Translations under genes and position numbers: made by a program
Notes under the pieces: generated by a model
Database searches by the model: none
The model's input: the letters and a program-made list of their open reading frames with translations, nothing else
What the model was told of the DNA's origin: nothing
Shown here: positions 1 to 7,314 of the stretch, piece after piece
How the letters are laid out: every line of letters begins with the position of its first letter
How positions within the stretch are numbered: position 1 is the stretch's first letter
NCBI GenBank assembly: GCA_012520715.1
Contig: JAAYNT010000013.1
Location: forward strand, 1 to 15,469
Direction: 5' to 3'
Length of the DNA: 15,469 bases
Origin: Acholeplasmataceae bacterium
GTDB lineage: Bacteria; Bacillota_I; Bacilli_A; Acholeplasmatales; Acholeplasmataceae

Positions 1-75
1 CCTCCAAAGTATACATATAAAATAATAAATGAAAAATTTTATTATTTATTGTTATATACAAGGAGGTATTTTTTT
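1..75 (+). terminator. Possible terminator hairpin of an upstream gene
   Basis: CCTCC at 1-5 is complementary to GGAGG at 62-66. Inside this, GTATA (9-13) can pair with TATAC (55-59), and the AT-rich interior pairs imperfectly with bulges around an A/T loop. Seven T residues follow at 69-75, as expected for an intrinsic terminator read on the plus strand. The stem is long, AT-rich and imperfect, and the left arm sits at the window edge, so it may be incomplete. It could also be an unrelated inverted repeat. Confidence 0.35.
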
Positions 76-121
76 ATATATAAGTTTATTAAAATATCTA
101 TTTATACCTATTCTATATTGT

Positions 122-150
122 TTAACAAAACACTAATAAATTGATATAAT
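122..150 (+). promoter_or_regulatory. Sigma-A promoter of the M3 peptidase gene
   Basis: A -35 box TTAACA (122-127; one mismatch to TTGACA) lies 17 bases before a perfect -10 box TATAAT (145-150). The predicted transcription start is near 157. It is followed at once by the ribosome binding site AAGGAGAGG (160-168) and the ATG at 178, so the leader is only about 20 bases and leaves no room for a riboswitch. Confidence 0.8.
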
Positions 151-177
151 AAATAATATAAGGAGAGGAAAGATAAT

Positions 178-1869
178 ATGAAATTTAAAGATTTTGAATA
201 TGTTCGCCCTGATCTTGATAAACTAAGAGCTGAAGTTTCAGCTTTAATTGAAAAGCTATCAGATGAACATACTGTTGATGAAGTATTAAAAGCTTACTTT
301 GATTTAAACGATATACTTGAAGATTACAGAACAATGGCAACTCTTGCAAGTATTCGTCACTCAATTAATACTAAAGATGAGTTCTATATTAAAGAAAGAG
401 ACTTTTTTAACGTTGAAGGACCAGCATTAATGCCATTATTCCAACAAATCTCATTAAGATTAGTTGCATCTAAACACAGAGCAGAGTTAGAAGAAAAATT
501 AGGAAAATTGATGTTTGAACAAACTGAATTATCACTAAAAACATTTAAACCAGAAATTGTTCCACACTTACAAAAAGAAAATCAACTTTCAACTGAGTAC
601 TCTAAACTTCTAGCAAGTGCTGAGATTGAATTTGATGGTAAAATTTTAAACTTAAGTCAAATGGCCCCATATACTACACACATTGATCGTGAAGTTAGAA
701 AATCTGCACAACTTGCAGTATCTGGATGGTTAGAAGGACAAGAAGCTGAAATAGACCGTATCTATGATGAACTTGTAAAACTAAGACATCAAATCGCCCT
801 AGATTTAGGTTATGAGAACTTCGTTCAACTTGGTTATGACCGCATGGGAAGAACTGACTACGGTCCAAAAGAAGTAAAAGCTTACCGCGATCAAATTTAT
901 AAAGAAGTAGTTCCAGTAGTTAACGAACTACAAGAAAGAAAAGCTAAAAGATTAGGAATTAAAGATCCTAAATCATATGACTTAGCAATCTCTTTCTTAT
1001 CAGGGAACCCTACTCCAAAAGGAGATAGACCTTGGATGGTAGAAAGAGCTAAACAAATGTATGAAGAAATGTCACCAGAAACTGGTGAGTTCTTCAACTT
1101 CATGTTAAAACACGATTTATTAGATCTAGATGCAAAACCAGGTAAAGCTGGTGGTGGATATTGTACATATATTCCTAAATATCGTGCACCATTTATTTTT
1201 GCTAACTTTAATGGTACAGCAGGAGATGTTGATGTATTAACTCATGAAGCAGGACACGCTTTTCAAGTTTACTCATCAAGAGATTTAATTGCATCATATC
1301 GCTGGCCAACTATGGAAGCAGCTGAGATTCATTCTATGTCAATGGAATTTTTTGCATGGCCATGGATTGACAAGTTTTTCTTAGAAGATACTGAAAAATA
1401 TAAATTCTCACACTTAGCAGGTGGAATTTCATTCCTTCCATACGGTGTAACAGTAGATGAATTCCAACACTGGGTATATGAAAATCCACAAGCTACACCA
1501 GATGAAAGAAAAGCGGCATGGAGAAGAATTGAACTAAAATATAACCCATCAAGAGATTATGGTGTTGATGAGTTTTTAAACAAAGGAACATACTGGTTCC
1601 GTCAAGGTCACATCTTTGGATCACCATTTTACTATATTGACTACACACTAGCTCAAGTAGTAGCATTCCAATACTGGATCTTAGATCAACAAGATCACAC
1701 TAAGGCTTGGAACAATTATGTCTCACTTTGTAAATTAGGCGGCTCTAAATCTTTCTTAGGTTTAATTGATGAAGTTGGACTTAAAAATCCATTTATCGAT
1801 GGAACGGTAAAAAGCATAGTTAAGCCACTTAAAACCTATTTAGACAGCGTAGATGATACTAAGTTTTAA
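178..1869 (+). CDS. M3 family oligoendopeptidase
   Basis: A cytoplasmic zinc metallopeptidase of family M3 (PepF/thimet-like clan), expected to cut short peptides of roughly 5 to 20 residues during peptide recycling. The zinc-binding HEAGH motif is at residues 356-360, and a Glu in AAEIHSM (E383, 23 residues on) is the probable third ligand. The following HSMSMEFF stretch is typical of the M3 subgroup related to, but distinct from, classical PepF. At 563 aa it has the usual length, and there is no signal peptide or membrane segment. The helical N-terminal half (about 1-200) precedes the catalytic domain. The start is fixed by AAGGAGAGG nine bases before the ATG. It is transcribed alone, from its own promoter to a terminator 15 bases after the stop. 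Family call is firm; substrate range is not known. Confidence 0.93.
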   Translation: MKFKDFEYVRPDLDKLRAEVSALIEKLSDEHTVDEVLKAYFDLNDILEDYRTMATLASIRHSINTKDEFYIKERDFFNVEGPALMPLFQQISLRLVASKHRAELEEKLGKLMFEQTELSLKTFKPEIVPHLQKENQLSTEYSKLLASAEIEFDGKILNLSQMAPYTTHIDREVRKSAQLAVSGWLEGQEAEIDRIYDELVKLRHQIALDLGYENFVQLGYDRMGRTDYGPKEVKAYRDQIYKEVVPVVNELQERKAKRLGIKDPKSYDLAISFLSGNPTPKGDRPWMVERAKQMYEEMSPETGEFFNFMLKHDLLDLDAKPGKAGGGYCTYIPKYRAPFIFANFNGTAGDVDVLTHEAGHAFQVYSSRDLIASYRWPTMEAAEIHSMSMEFFAWPWIDKFFLEDTEKYKFSHLAGGISFLPYGVTVDEFQHWVYENPQATPDERKAAWRRIELKYNPSRDYGVDEFLNKGTYWFRQGHIFGSPFYYIDYTLAQVVAFQYWILDQQDHTKAWNNYVSLCKLGGSKSFLGLIDEVGLKNPFIDGTVKSIVKPLKTYLDSVDDTKF

Positions 1870-1883
1870 TAACTAATCAGTAT

Positions 1884-1913
1884 AAAAAAACTCGTTTTCA
1901 AAACGAGTTTTTT
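1884..1913. terminator. Bidirectional intrinsic terminator
   Basis: ACTCGTTTT (1890-1898) pairs exactly with AAAACGAGT (1900-1908); in practice the few innermost bases form the loop. The stem is flanked by an A-run (1884-1890) and a T-run (1908-1913), so either strand reads as stem plus U-tract. It lies between the convergent peptidase gene (ends 1869) and the thioredoxin-like gene (minus strand, ends 1941), and can serve both. Confidence 0.88.
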
Positions 1914-1940
1914 CTTTATATAAGCTAAATTAATTAATTA

Positions 1941-2267
1941 TTAAAATATTTTAAGTGATTTTTTTAATAAGTAATATTCAAAAGTTTCTTCATTTTGAAT
2001 TCCTACAAAACGATTAATTTCTTTTTTACCATCCATTACTACAAAAGTCATAGGAGCAACAATTTTAAACTTCGTAGTTAAGTATTTACTCTTTGAAGTA
2101 TCACATACTTTAAAATCAAAGTCAGTATATTTTTTACTCCATTTGGTAAATGTTGGTAAAAAAGCATCACAACTACGACACCAAGGCATTCCAAAAAGAA
2201 TAACTACCTTTTTCTTATTTTGTACAACTTCTCGATTAAAATTAAAATAATTTAAACTCACAAGCAT
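1941..2267 (-). CDS. Thioredoxin-like protein with WCRSC active site
   Basis: A 108-residue single-domain thioredoxin-fold protein with no signal peptide, so presumably cytoplasmic. The redox motif is W29-C30-R31-S32-C33, preceded by the beta-strand KKKVVILFG (18-26). The cis-proline region is V70-A71-P72-M73-T74, facing the CxxC as in thioredoxins. CRSC differs from the CGPC of canonical TrxA, so this is a thioredoxin-like reductase or YtpP-type protein rather than the main thioredoxin. An additional Cys (C55) lies in VCDTS, on the strand that often carries the VD pair. The start is supported by AGAGGGA just upstream on the minus strand (about 2274-2280). It is divergent from ecfA1 and convergent with the peptidase gene, apparently monocistronic. 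The physiological partner cannot be inferred. Confidence 0.85.
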   Translation of the reverse strand: MLVSLNYFNFNREVVQNKKKVVILFGMPWCRSCDAFLPTFTKWSKKYTDFDFKVCDTSKSKYLTTKFKIVAPMTFVVMDGKKEINRFVGIQNEETFEYYLLKKSLKIF

Positions 2268-2284
2268 AATATCCCTCTATTTAT

Positions 2285-2290
2285 ATTATA
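2285..2290 (-). promoter_or_regulatory. Candidate -10 box for the thioredoxin-like gene
   Basis: Read on the minus strand, TATAAT occupies 2290-2285, about 18 bases before the start codon's leader ends. The only TTGAAA-like -35 (2310-2305) is 14 bases upstream, shorter than optimal, so the -35 is uncertain. The -10 itself is a perfect match. Confidence 0.5.
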
Positions 2291-2321
2291 CACTATATTT
2301 AGCGTTTCAAGTGCGATTATA

Positions 2322-2330
2322 TGGTATAAT
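2322..2330 (+). promoter_or_regulatory. Extended -10 promoter of the ecf-to-yitT gene block
   Basis: TGG followed by TATAAT (2325-2330) forms an extended -10 (TGnTATAAT), which can work without a good -35. No good -35 lies 16-18 bases upstream. The predicted start of transcription is near 2337, so the leader to ecfA1 is only about 20 bases. It faces the minus-strand -10 at 2285-2290. Confidence 0.6.
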
Positions 2331-2355
2331 ATCATAGATATGATATTGGTTGGTG

Positions 2356-3174
2356 ATGAGATTGATAAGAGTAGAAAATTTATCATTTAAATATAGTGAA
2401 AAACACGAAACATTAAAAAATGTATCACTTGATATCCCAAAAGGAACTTGGGTTTCTATTTTGGGGCATAATGGTAGTGGAAAATCAACACTAGCAAAAT
2501 TATTGATTGGCTTATTAGAAGCTGATGAAGGTAGCATTTATATTGGTGAAGATGAAACATTACTTACAAGCGAAACATTACAAGATATAAGAAAGAAAAT
2601 AGGAATCGTATTCCAAAATCCAGATAATCAATTTGTTGGTGTCACGGTAAAACATGACATCGCTTTTGGTATGGAAAATCAACGCATCCCGCGCCAAGAA
2701 ATGATTGAAAAAGTAAACTATTATGCTGATTTAGTTGGCATGAAAGATTATCTACATAAAGGACCGCACGAATTATCGGGTGGTCAAAAACAAAGAGTAG
2801 CCATTGCTGGAGCACTGGCGATGAATTTAGATATAATGATTTTTGATGAAGCAACTTCAATGTTAGATCCAGATGGGACTAAAGAAATAGTTGATTTAAT
2901 TAAAAAATTAAACGAAGAAATGGGTAAAACTATTATAACAATTACTCATGATTTAGAATTTGCTAATTTAAGTGATCGTTTAATAGTTATGAGAAAAGGT
3001 GAAATAATTCTTGATGGAACTCCTGAAGAAATTTTTGATGAAGAAGAATTATTAAAATCATCAAGTTTAGAACTACCTTATTCAATTAAAGTTCAAAAAG
3101 ATTTACAAAAAGCCAACTTTAATGGCAAAGAAGAGTTAGTGGAGGCATTATGGAAATACGGTTTAAAAAAGTAA
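2356..3174 (+). CDS. ecfA1: ECF transporter ATPase EcfA1
   Basis: One of the two cytoplasmic ATPases of an energy-coupling factor (ECF) transporter, which powers uptake of vitamins or metal ions through exchangeable S components. ABC motifs counted from ATG 2356: Walker A GHNGSGKST (37-45), Q-loop in VFQNPDNQF, signature LSGGQ (140-144), Walker B ending D164-E165, and H198 of the switch loop. FQNPDNQF is typical of EcfA1/CbiO proteins. The start is uncertain: in-frame TTG 2350, ATG 2356 and TTG 2362 are all possible. GGTGAT (2353-2358), complementary to the 16S tail, would be correctly placed for TTG 2362, giving an N-terminus IRVENLSFKY like many EcfA proteins. ATG 2356 is used here by default. 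The gene overlaps ecfA2 by 25 bases. No S component gene is present in the window. Confidence 0.94.
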   Translation: MRLIRVENLSFKYSEKHETLKNVSLDIPKGTWVSILGHNGSGKSTLAKLLIGLLEADEGSIYIGEDETLLTSETLQDIRKKIGIVFQNPDNQFVGVTVKHDIAFGMENQRIPRQEMIEKVNYYADLVGMKDYLHKGPHELSGGQKQRVAIAGALAMNLDIMIFDEATSMLDPDGTKEIVDLIKKLNEEMGKTIITITHDLEFANLSDRLIVMRKGEIILDGTPEEIFDEEELLKSSSLELPYSIKVQKDLQKANFNGKEELVEALWKYGLKK

Positions 3175-3995
3175 ACTTTAAATATAAAGGTTTGTCTGAC
3201 ATTACTCACGCACTAAAAGAAGTTAGCTTAACAATCAATCATAAAAATGAATTTATTGCAGTTGTTGGACAAACAGGTAGTGGAAAATCTACATTAGTAC
3301 AGTTAATGAATGGTCTTTTGATACCAGATAGTGGTACAGTGGACGTTTTTGGTTTTAAGTTACCACCAAAAAGAAGACAAAAAATTAACCAACTTCGTCA
3401 AGAGGTTGGTTTAGTATTCCAATTTCCTGAATATCAACTATTTGAAGAAACAGTAATTAAAGATATTATGTTTGGACCAAAGAACTTCAAAAAAACTGCC
3501 AAAGATGCAGAAACTAGAGCACTAGAAGCAGCTAAGATGGTAGGTCTAGAAGGAGATATTTTAAAATCTTCGCCATTTAAAATTAGTGGTGGACAAATGA
3601 GAAGAGCGGCTATTGCTGGAATTCTTGCTATGGATCCAAGAGTATTAGTCTTAGATGAACCAACAAGAGGACTAGACCCACAAGGTCGCACCGAGATGAT
3701 GGAACTATTTAGAGAAATTCATGAAAATACTAAAAAAACAATTATTTTAATTACTCATGATATGGACTTAGTAAGTGAATATGCTAGAAGAGTAATCGTA
3801 TTAAAAGACGGTGAAGTTGTTTTTGATGGTAAAAAAGAAGAGTTATTTGAAGATCCTAATTTCAAGAGTTATCATTTAAGTCTACCAACACCACTTAAGA
3901 TCTTAAAATACTTAGAAGAAGAATGTGGAATTATTTATAAACCACAATATACATATGACGATTTAATTAAATACTTAAAGGAGGGTAAAAAATGA
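3150..3995 (+). CDS. ecfA2: ECF transporter ATPase EcfA2
   Basis: The second ECF ATPase, forming a heterodimer with EcfA1 on the inner face of the membrane. Motifs: Walker A GQTGSGKST (40-48), Q-loop FQFPEYQLFE, signature ISGGQ (145-149) followed by MRRAAIAG, Walker B with D169-E170, and H203. The FPEYQLFEETV stretch and the GGQMRR signature separate EcfA2 from EcfA1. It is 281 aa, the usual size, with a C-terminal extension after the ABC core. The start lies inside ecfA1 and has GGAGG (3141-3145) four bases ahead, so the two subunits are probably translated in a coupled way. The stop TGA shares bases with the ecfT start (ATGA). Confidence 0.95.
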   Translation: MEIRFKKVNFKYKGLSDITHALKEVSLTINHKNEFIAVVGQTGSGKSTLVQLMNGLLIPDSGTVDVFGFKLPPKRRQKINQLRQEVGLVFQFPEYQLFEETVIKDIMFGPKNFKKTAKDAETRALEAAKMVGLEGDILKSSPFKISGGQMRRAAIAGILAMDPRVLVLDEPTRGLDPQGRTEMMELFREIHENTKKTIILITHDMDLVSEYARRVIVLKDGEVVFDGKKEELFEDPNFKSYHLSLPTPLKILKYLEEECGIIYKPQYTYDDLIKYLKEGKK

Positions 3996-4999
3996 ACAAT
4001 ATTGTAATTGGTCAATATATCCCTCGAGATTCTTGGCTTCATAAATTAGATCCAAGATATAAAATAATGGGACTAATATTTTTATTAGTAGCATTATTTA
4101 TTATCCCAATTAGAACGGAGTGGCCTTATCTTGCGATGCTTGGAAGTTTGACAGTATTAATATTTCTATTAATTATTACTTCCAAGGTACCAATCTTAAA
4201 AGTAATACGGGGATTTAGACCGGTAATGTTTTTATTAACATTTACGTTTATAATCCAAATATTTTATTATAATGTTGGTGCTGATGCTAATTTACTAGCA
4301 AGTATTGACCTATATTTCACATGGGCCTCACTTGGAGCAATGATATTAATTTTAGTGTTTTATTTTATAACTAAAAAATATATTAAACTAGGTTTCTTAT
4401 ATTTCTTAGTTGTTGTGTTTGGACTGTTTGCAGTCCAACACTTTATGCCTTCAAATTGGGGGTTAATTGCTTCATATAAGGCTAATTTATATGATGAAGC
4501 ATTAATTAGAAGTGGATTTTTAATCTTAAGAATTTTAAATGTCATTATGTTAACATCACTTTTAACACTAACTACTATGACAACTGATTTAAATCATGGG
4601 ATTGAGTCACTACTTAGACCTTTTAAAGTAATTAAGTTTCCTGTTGATACACTAGCGATGATGTTATCACTAACACTTAGATATATTCCTACATTACTTG
4701 AAGAAACTAATAAAATTATGAAAGCACAAGCTTCGCGCGGTGTTGATTTTAATGAAGGCAAATTAAAAGATAAAATTGGACAAATGATTTCGCTTTTAAT
4801 ACCAATTTTTATTATTTCATTTAAACGAGCTGAAGACTTAAGTAACGCTATGGAAGCAAGAGGCTATGAAATAGGCGCTAGAAGAACTAAAATTGATGCT
4901 TATAAAACAACGTTTACTGATGTTTTCTCACTATTAGTAGCAATATTAATATTTGGAGCTGTTTTAGCTTCTAGATTTGTAATACCACTATACTTATGA
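3992..4999 (+). CDS. ecfT: ECF transporter transmembrane subunit EcfT, enlarged
   Basis: The membrane scaffold of the ECF module, joining the ATPase pair to substrate-binding S components. The N-terminus (IGQYIPRDSWLHKLDPRYKI) is classic EcfT. The two coupling-helix motifs that dock on the ATPases are seen as S-R-G (248-250, in KAQASRGVDF) and A-R-G (289-291, in AMEARGY). LRYIPTLLEET (229-239) is also typical. At 335 aa it is about 70 residues longer than the usual 265. The excess lies near residues 95-160, between FTFIIQIFYY and the LILRILNVIMLTSLLTLTT helix, and holds two hydrophobic stretches (about 111-128 and 133-151) separated by KKYIK. The ribosome binding site is AAGGAGGG (3978-3985); the start overlaps the ecfA2 stop by 4 bases. 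Confidence 0.94.
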   Translation: MNNIVIGQYIPRDSWLHKLDPRYKIMGLIFLLVALFIIPIRTEWPYLAMLGSLTVLIFLLIITSKVPILKVIRGFRPVMFLLTFTFIIQIFYYNVGADANLLASIDLYFTWASLGAMILILVFYFITKKYIKLGFLYFLVVVFGLFAVQHFMPSNWGLIASYKANLYDEALIRSGFLILRILNVIMLTSLLTLTTMTTDLNHGIESLLRPFKVIKFPVDTLAMMLSLTLRYIPTLLEETNKIMKAQASRGVDFNEGKLKDKIGQMISLLIPIFIISFKRAEDLSNAMEARGYEIGARRTKIDAYKTTFTDVFSLLVAILIFGAVLASRFVIPLYL

Positions 5000-5721
5000 T
5001 TAGATATTTTGCAGTAGTATCATATGATGGTAGTGACTATTATGGTTTTCAAAGACTAAACGATAGACCTAACATTCAACAAACAATTGAAAAAGCATTA
5101 AAAAATATGACCCAGCAAGAAATACTTATCTTTGTATCAGGAAGAACCGACAAAGGAGTACACGCTAAAGGTCAAGTTATTCATTTTGATACTGAAATTG
5201 ATTTAGAAGGTGATGTCTGGGTTAATGGAATTAACCGAAGACTTCCTGATTCTATTAGAATTAAAAGTGTTAAAAAAGTTAATTTTAATATGCACGCTAG
5301 ACATTCAGCTAAATCTAAGATTTATGAATATAAAATTAGTAAAAAAGAATCTAGCCCATTTACATCAAGATATGAAAACTATTTTCCAAACATTGATGTA
5401 GATAAGTTAACCAAAGCTTCAGAGTTATTAGAAGGAATGCATGATTTTGGTGGATTTAGTGTTTATATTAAAGATAAACCAACTATTAAAACGATCTATT
5501 CTGTTAAAGTTAAAGAAACTAAAAACCACATTACAATCCAATTTCACGGAGACAGTTTCTTAAGATATATGATTAGAAGAATGGTTGGGTTATTAGTTGA
5601 GATATCAACTGGAAAAAGAGATATATCAGATGTTTTAAAAATTTTAAAAACTCAAGACCGGAGGATTGCTAATAAAACAGCACCTGCTAAAGGTCTATAC
5701 TTAGTAAAAGTATTTTACTAA
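4996..5721 (+). CDS. truA: tRNA pseudouridine(38-40) synthase TruA
   Basis: Converts uridines 38, 39 and 40 of the tRNA anticodon stem-loop to pseudouridine. The catalytic aspartate is D52 in the family motif GRTDKGVHA (49-57). Other family marks are VSYDGSDYYGFQ (8-19), the RHSAKSKIYEY stretch, and FLRYMIRRMVGLLVEI near the C-terminus. Its 241 aa are normal for TruA. The start overlaps the ecfT stop as ATGA. The coupling ecfA1-ecfA2-ecfT-truA is the same as in B. subtilis and many other Bacillota. A 40-base gap follows before tmk. Confidence 0.96.
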   Translation: MIRYFAVVSYDGSDYYGFQRLNDRPNIQQTIEKALKNMTQQEILIFVSGRTDKGVHAKGQVIHFDTEIDLEGDVWVNGINRRLPDSIRIKSVKKVNFNMHARHSAKSKIYEYKISKKESSPFTSRYENYFPNIDVDKLTKASELLEGMHDFGGFSVYIKDKPTIKTIYSVKVKETKNHITIQFHGDSFLRYMIRRMVGLLVEISTGKRDISDVLKILKTQDRRIANKTAPAKGLYLVKVFY

Positions 5722-5761
5722 CTACAAAATATATGCGATAATAGTAATAGGAGGACATAGT

Positions 5762-6367
5762 ATGTTTATTACATTTGAAGGTGGAGAAGGAAGCGGAAAA
5801 ACTTCTGTTATTAAAAGAATTGAAGAAAAACTAATAAAGATGAATTATGAAGTTTTAGTAACAAGAGAACCAGGCGGATCGGTTGTTGCTGAACAAATTA
5901 GAAAAATAATTCTTGATTCAAAAAACACTTCAATAACTGATGAGACTGAAGCATTACTTTTTGCTGCATCAAGAACTCAGCATCTAGAAGAAATTGTCCT
6001 GCCAGCCTTAAAAGAAGGCAAGATTGTACTATGTGATCGTTATGTTGACTCATCACTTGCGTATCAAGCATACGCAAGAGATTTAGGTTTTGATTTTGTT
6101 TTAAGTGCAAATAGTTATGCGCTTAAACATTTACCTGAATTAACATTTTATTTAGATGTTCTGCCTGAAATTGGTTTAAAAAGAATATCAGAAAGAGACG
6201 ATTTAAATCGTTTAGATAAAGAAAGAAAATCATTCCATGAAAAAGTAAGACAAGGTTATTTAAAGGTCTTAGAGATGTATCCCGAAAGAGTTATTAAAAT
6301 TGACTCTAACGGCACAATTGATCAAATGGAAGAAGATATAATGAAGGTGTTACAAGAAAGACTATGA
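5762..6367 (+). CDS. tmk: Thymidylate kinase (dTMP kinase)
   Basis: Phosphorylates dTMP to dTDP with ATP, an essential step of dTTP supply. The P-loop is EGGEGSGKT (6-14), the dTMP-binding loop TREPGG (34-39), the DRY motif is at residues 92-94 followed by DSSLAYQ, and the lid region contains RDDLNRLD. Its 201 aa are normal. AGGAGG (5749-5754) lies seven bases before the ATG. Together with holB, ricT and rsmI it reproduces the B. subtilis tmk-holB-yaaT-rsmI neighbourhood, but the intervening yaaQ (darA/pstA) and yaaR genes are absent. It ends by ATGA overlap with holB. Confidence 0.96.
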   Translation: MFITFEGGEGSGKTSVIKRIEEKLIKMNYEVLVTREPGGSVVAEQIRKIILDSKNTSITDETEALLFAASRTQHLEEIVLPALKEGKIVLCDRYVDSSLAYQAYARDLGFDFVLSANSYALKHLPELTFYLDVLPEIGLKRISERDDLNRLDKERKSFHEKVRQGYLKVLEMYPERVIKIDSNGTIDQMEEDIMKVLQERL

Positions 6368-7314
6368 AACGAGCGTTAAGTTTTTTCCAATCAACAATTA
6401 AGAAAAACCGAATGGCCCATCTTTATTTAATAGATGGCCCTAAAGGAGCAGGAAAGTTAACTCTTTCTTATTTAGTGAGTGCGGAACTACTTAAACGAAA
6501 AGGTGAAGATGAACAAAGATTATTAAATCAAATTAAAAATCAAATTCATCCTAACGTAATTGTAATAAGTCCAGATGGAAATGTTATTAAAAAAGAACAA
6601 ATACTAGTTTTACAAACTGAGTTCTCTAAAACTAGTTTAGTAGCAGGAGCAAGAGTTTATATTATTTGTGATATAGAAAAGATCTCATCTGCTGCTGCTA
6701 ATAGTTTGTTAAAGTTTTTAGAAGAACCAGAAGGAAAACAAACATATGGCTTTTTACTTACCGAAAATAGAGATGCGGTACTTCAAACGATAAGTTCAAG
6801 AAGTCAGCACATCCATCTAGTCGGTATTGATAAAAAAGAAATTAAAGAATCACTTCTAAACAAAGGAATTAATCCGTTAATTTCTGAAATATTACCAGAA
6901 TTAACTAACAATACCGATGAAGCGTTAGAGTTAGTTGATCATAGTAGCGTTATTGAAATTTCTAAATTTTTAAATAAATTAGCAAGTGATTGGTTAAATC
7001 AAGATATAGTCTTTAGAATAGACTATATTAATTTACTACCTCAAACGACTCAAAGTCGTAATTGGTATTTATCATTTAATAATATATTATTAGTATTTTT
7101 TACTGACATAATTAGATATAAAGTTCATCGTGAAATTACTTTTGAATCACTTAGAAGTGAAATTCAAAAGATAAGCGCGAAAATAAGCTTATTACAATTA
7201 GAAGGTATTACTTCTTTTATTGAAACACATATCAACCGTCAGGGAGCATACATTGATATATTACTCTACTATCAAAAACTACTTCAAGACTTAGACGAAG
7301 GGAGAATATTATGA
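6364..7314 (+). CDS. holB: DNA polymerase III delta-prime subunit
   Basis: The delta-prime component of the clamp loader, which helps load the sliding clamp at the replication fork. An AAA+ P-loop-like stretch GPKGAGKLT is at residues 25-33. The block HPNVIVISPDGNVIKKEQI, then EFSKTSL, and SAAANSLLKFLEEPEG match Bacillus HolB closely. Two departures are visible. The segment at about 43-62, where Bacillus-type proteins carry the zinc-binding cysteines, has no Cys and is shortened. The SRC motif reads S145-R146-S147. The C-terminal third is poorly conserved, as usual. No good ribosome binding site precedes it, so translation is probably coupled to tmk through the ATGA overlap. Confidence 0.92.
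   Translation: MKRALSFFQSTIKKNRMAHLYLIDGPKGAGKLTLSYLVSAELLKRKGEDEQRLLNQIKNQIHPNVIVISPDGNVIKKEQILVLQTEFSKTSLVAGARVYIICDIEKISSAAANSLLKFLEEPEGKQTYGFLLTENRDAVLQTISSRSQHIHLVGIDKKEIKESLLNKGINPLISEILPELTNNTDEALELVDHSSVIEISKFLNKLASDWLNQDIVFRIDYINLLPQTTQSRNWYLSFNNILLVFFTDIIRYKVHREITFESLRSEIQKISAKISLLQLEGITSFIETHINRQGAYIDILLYYQKLLQDLDEGRIL

Noticed and set aside
1..10. End of a 16S rRNA gene (CCTCC as anti-Shine-Dalgarno)
   Set aside because: The bases after CCTCC do not continue as in the 16S 3' end, and no further rRNA sequence is visible.
2307..2537. Minus-strand frame of 76 codons across the divergent promoter region
   Set aside because: It covers both promoters and the conserved Walker A region of ecfA1 in antisense, with no ribosome binding site or recognisable family.
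5714..5742. Internal promoter before tmk (TG-C-GATAAT at 5734-5742)
   Set aside because: The extended -10 has one mismatch, and the -35 (TTTACT, 5714-5719) is poor; too weak to list as a feature, though the 40-base gap makes it possible.
3992..7314. Use of TGA as a tryptophan codon (Mycoplasma code)
   Set aside because: Four genes (ecfA2, ecfT, tmk, holB) end in a TGA that overlaps the next start, the products have normal C-termini, and Trp is coded by TGG throughout.
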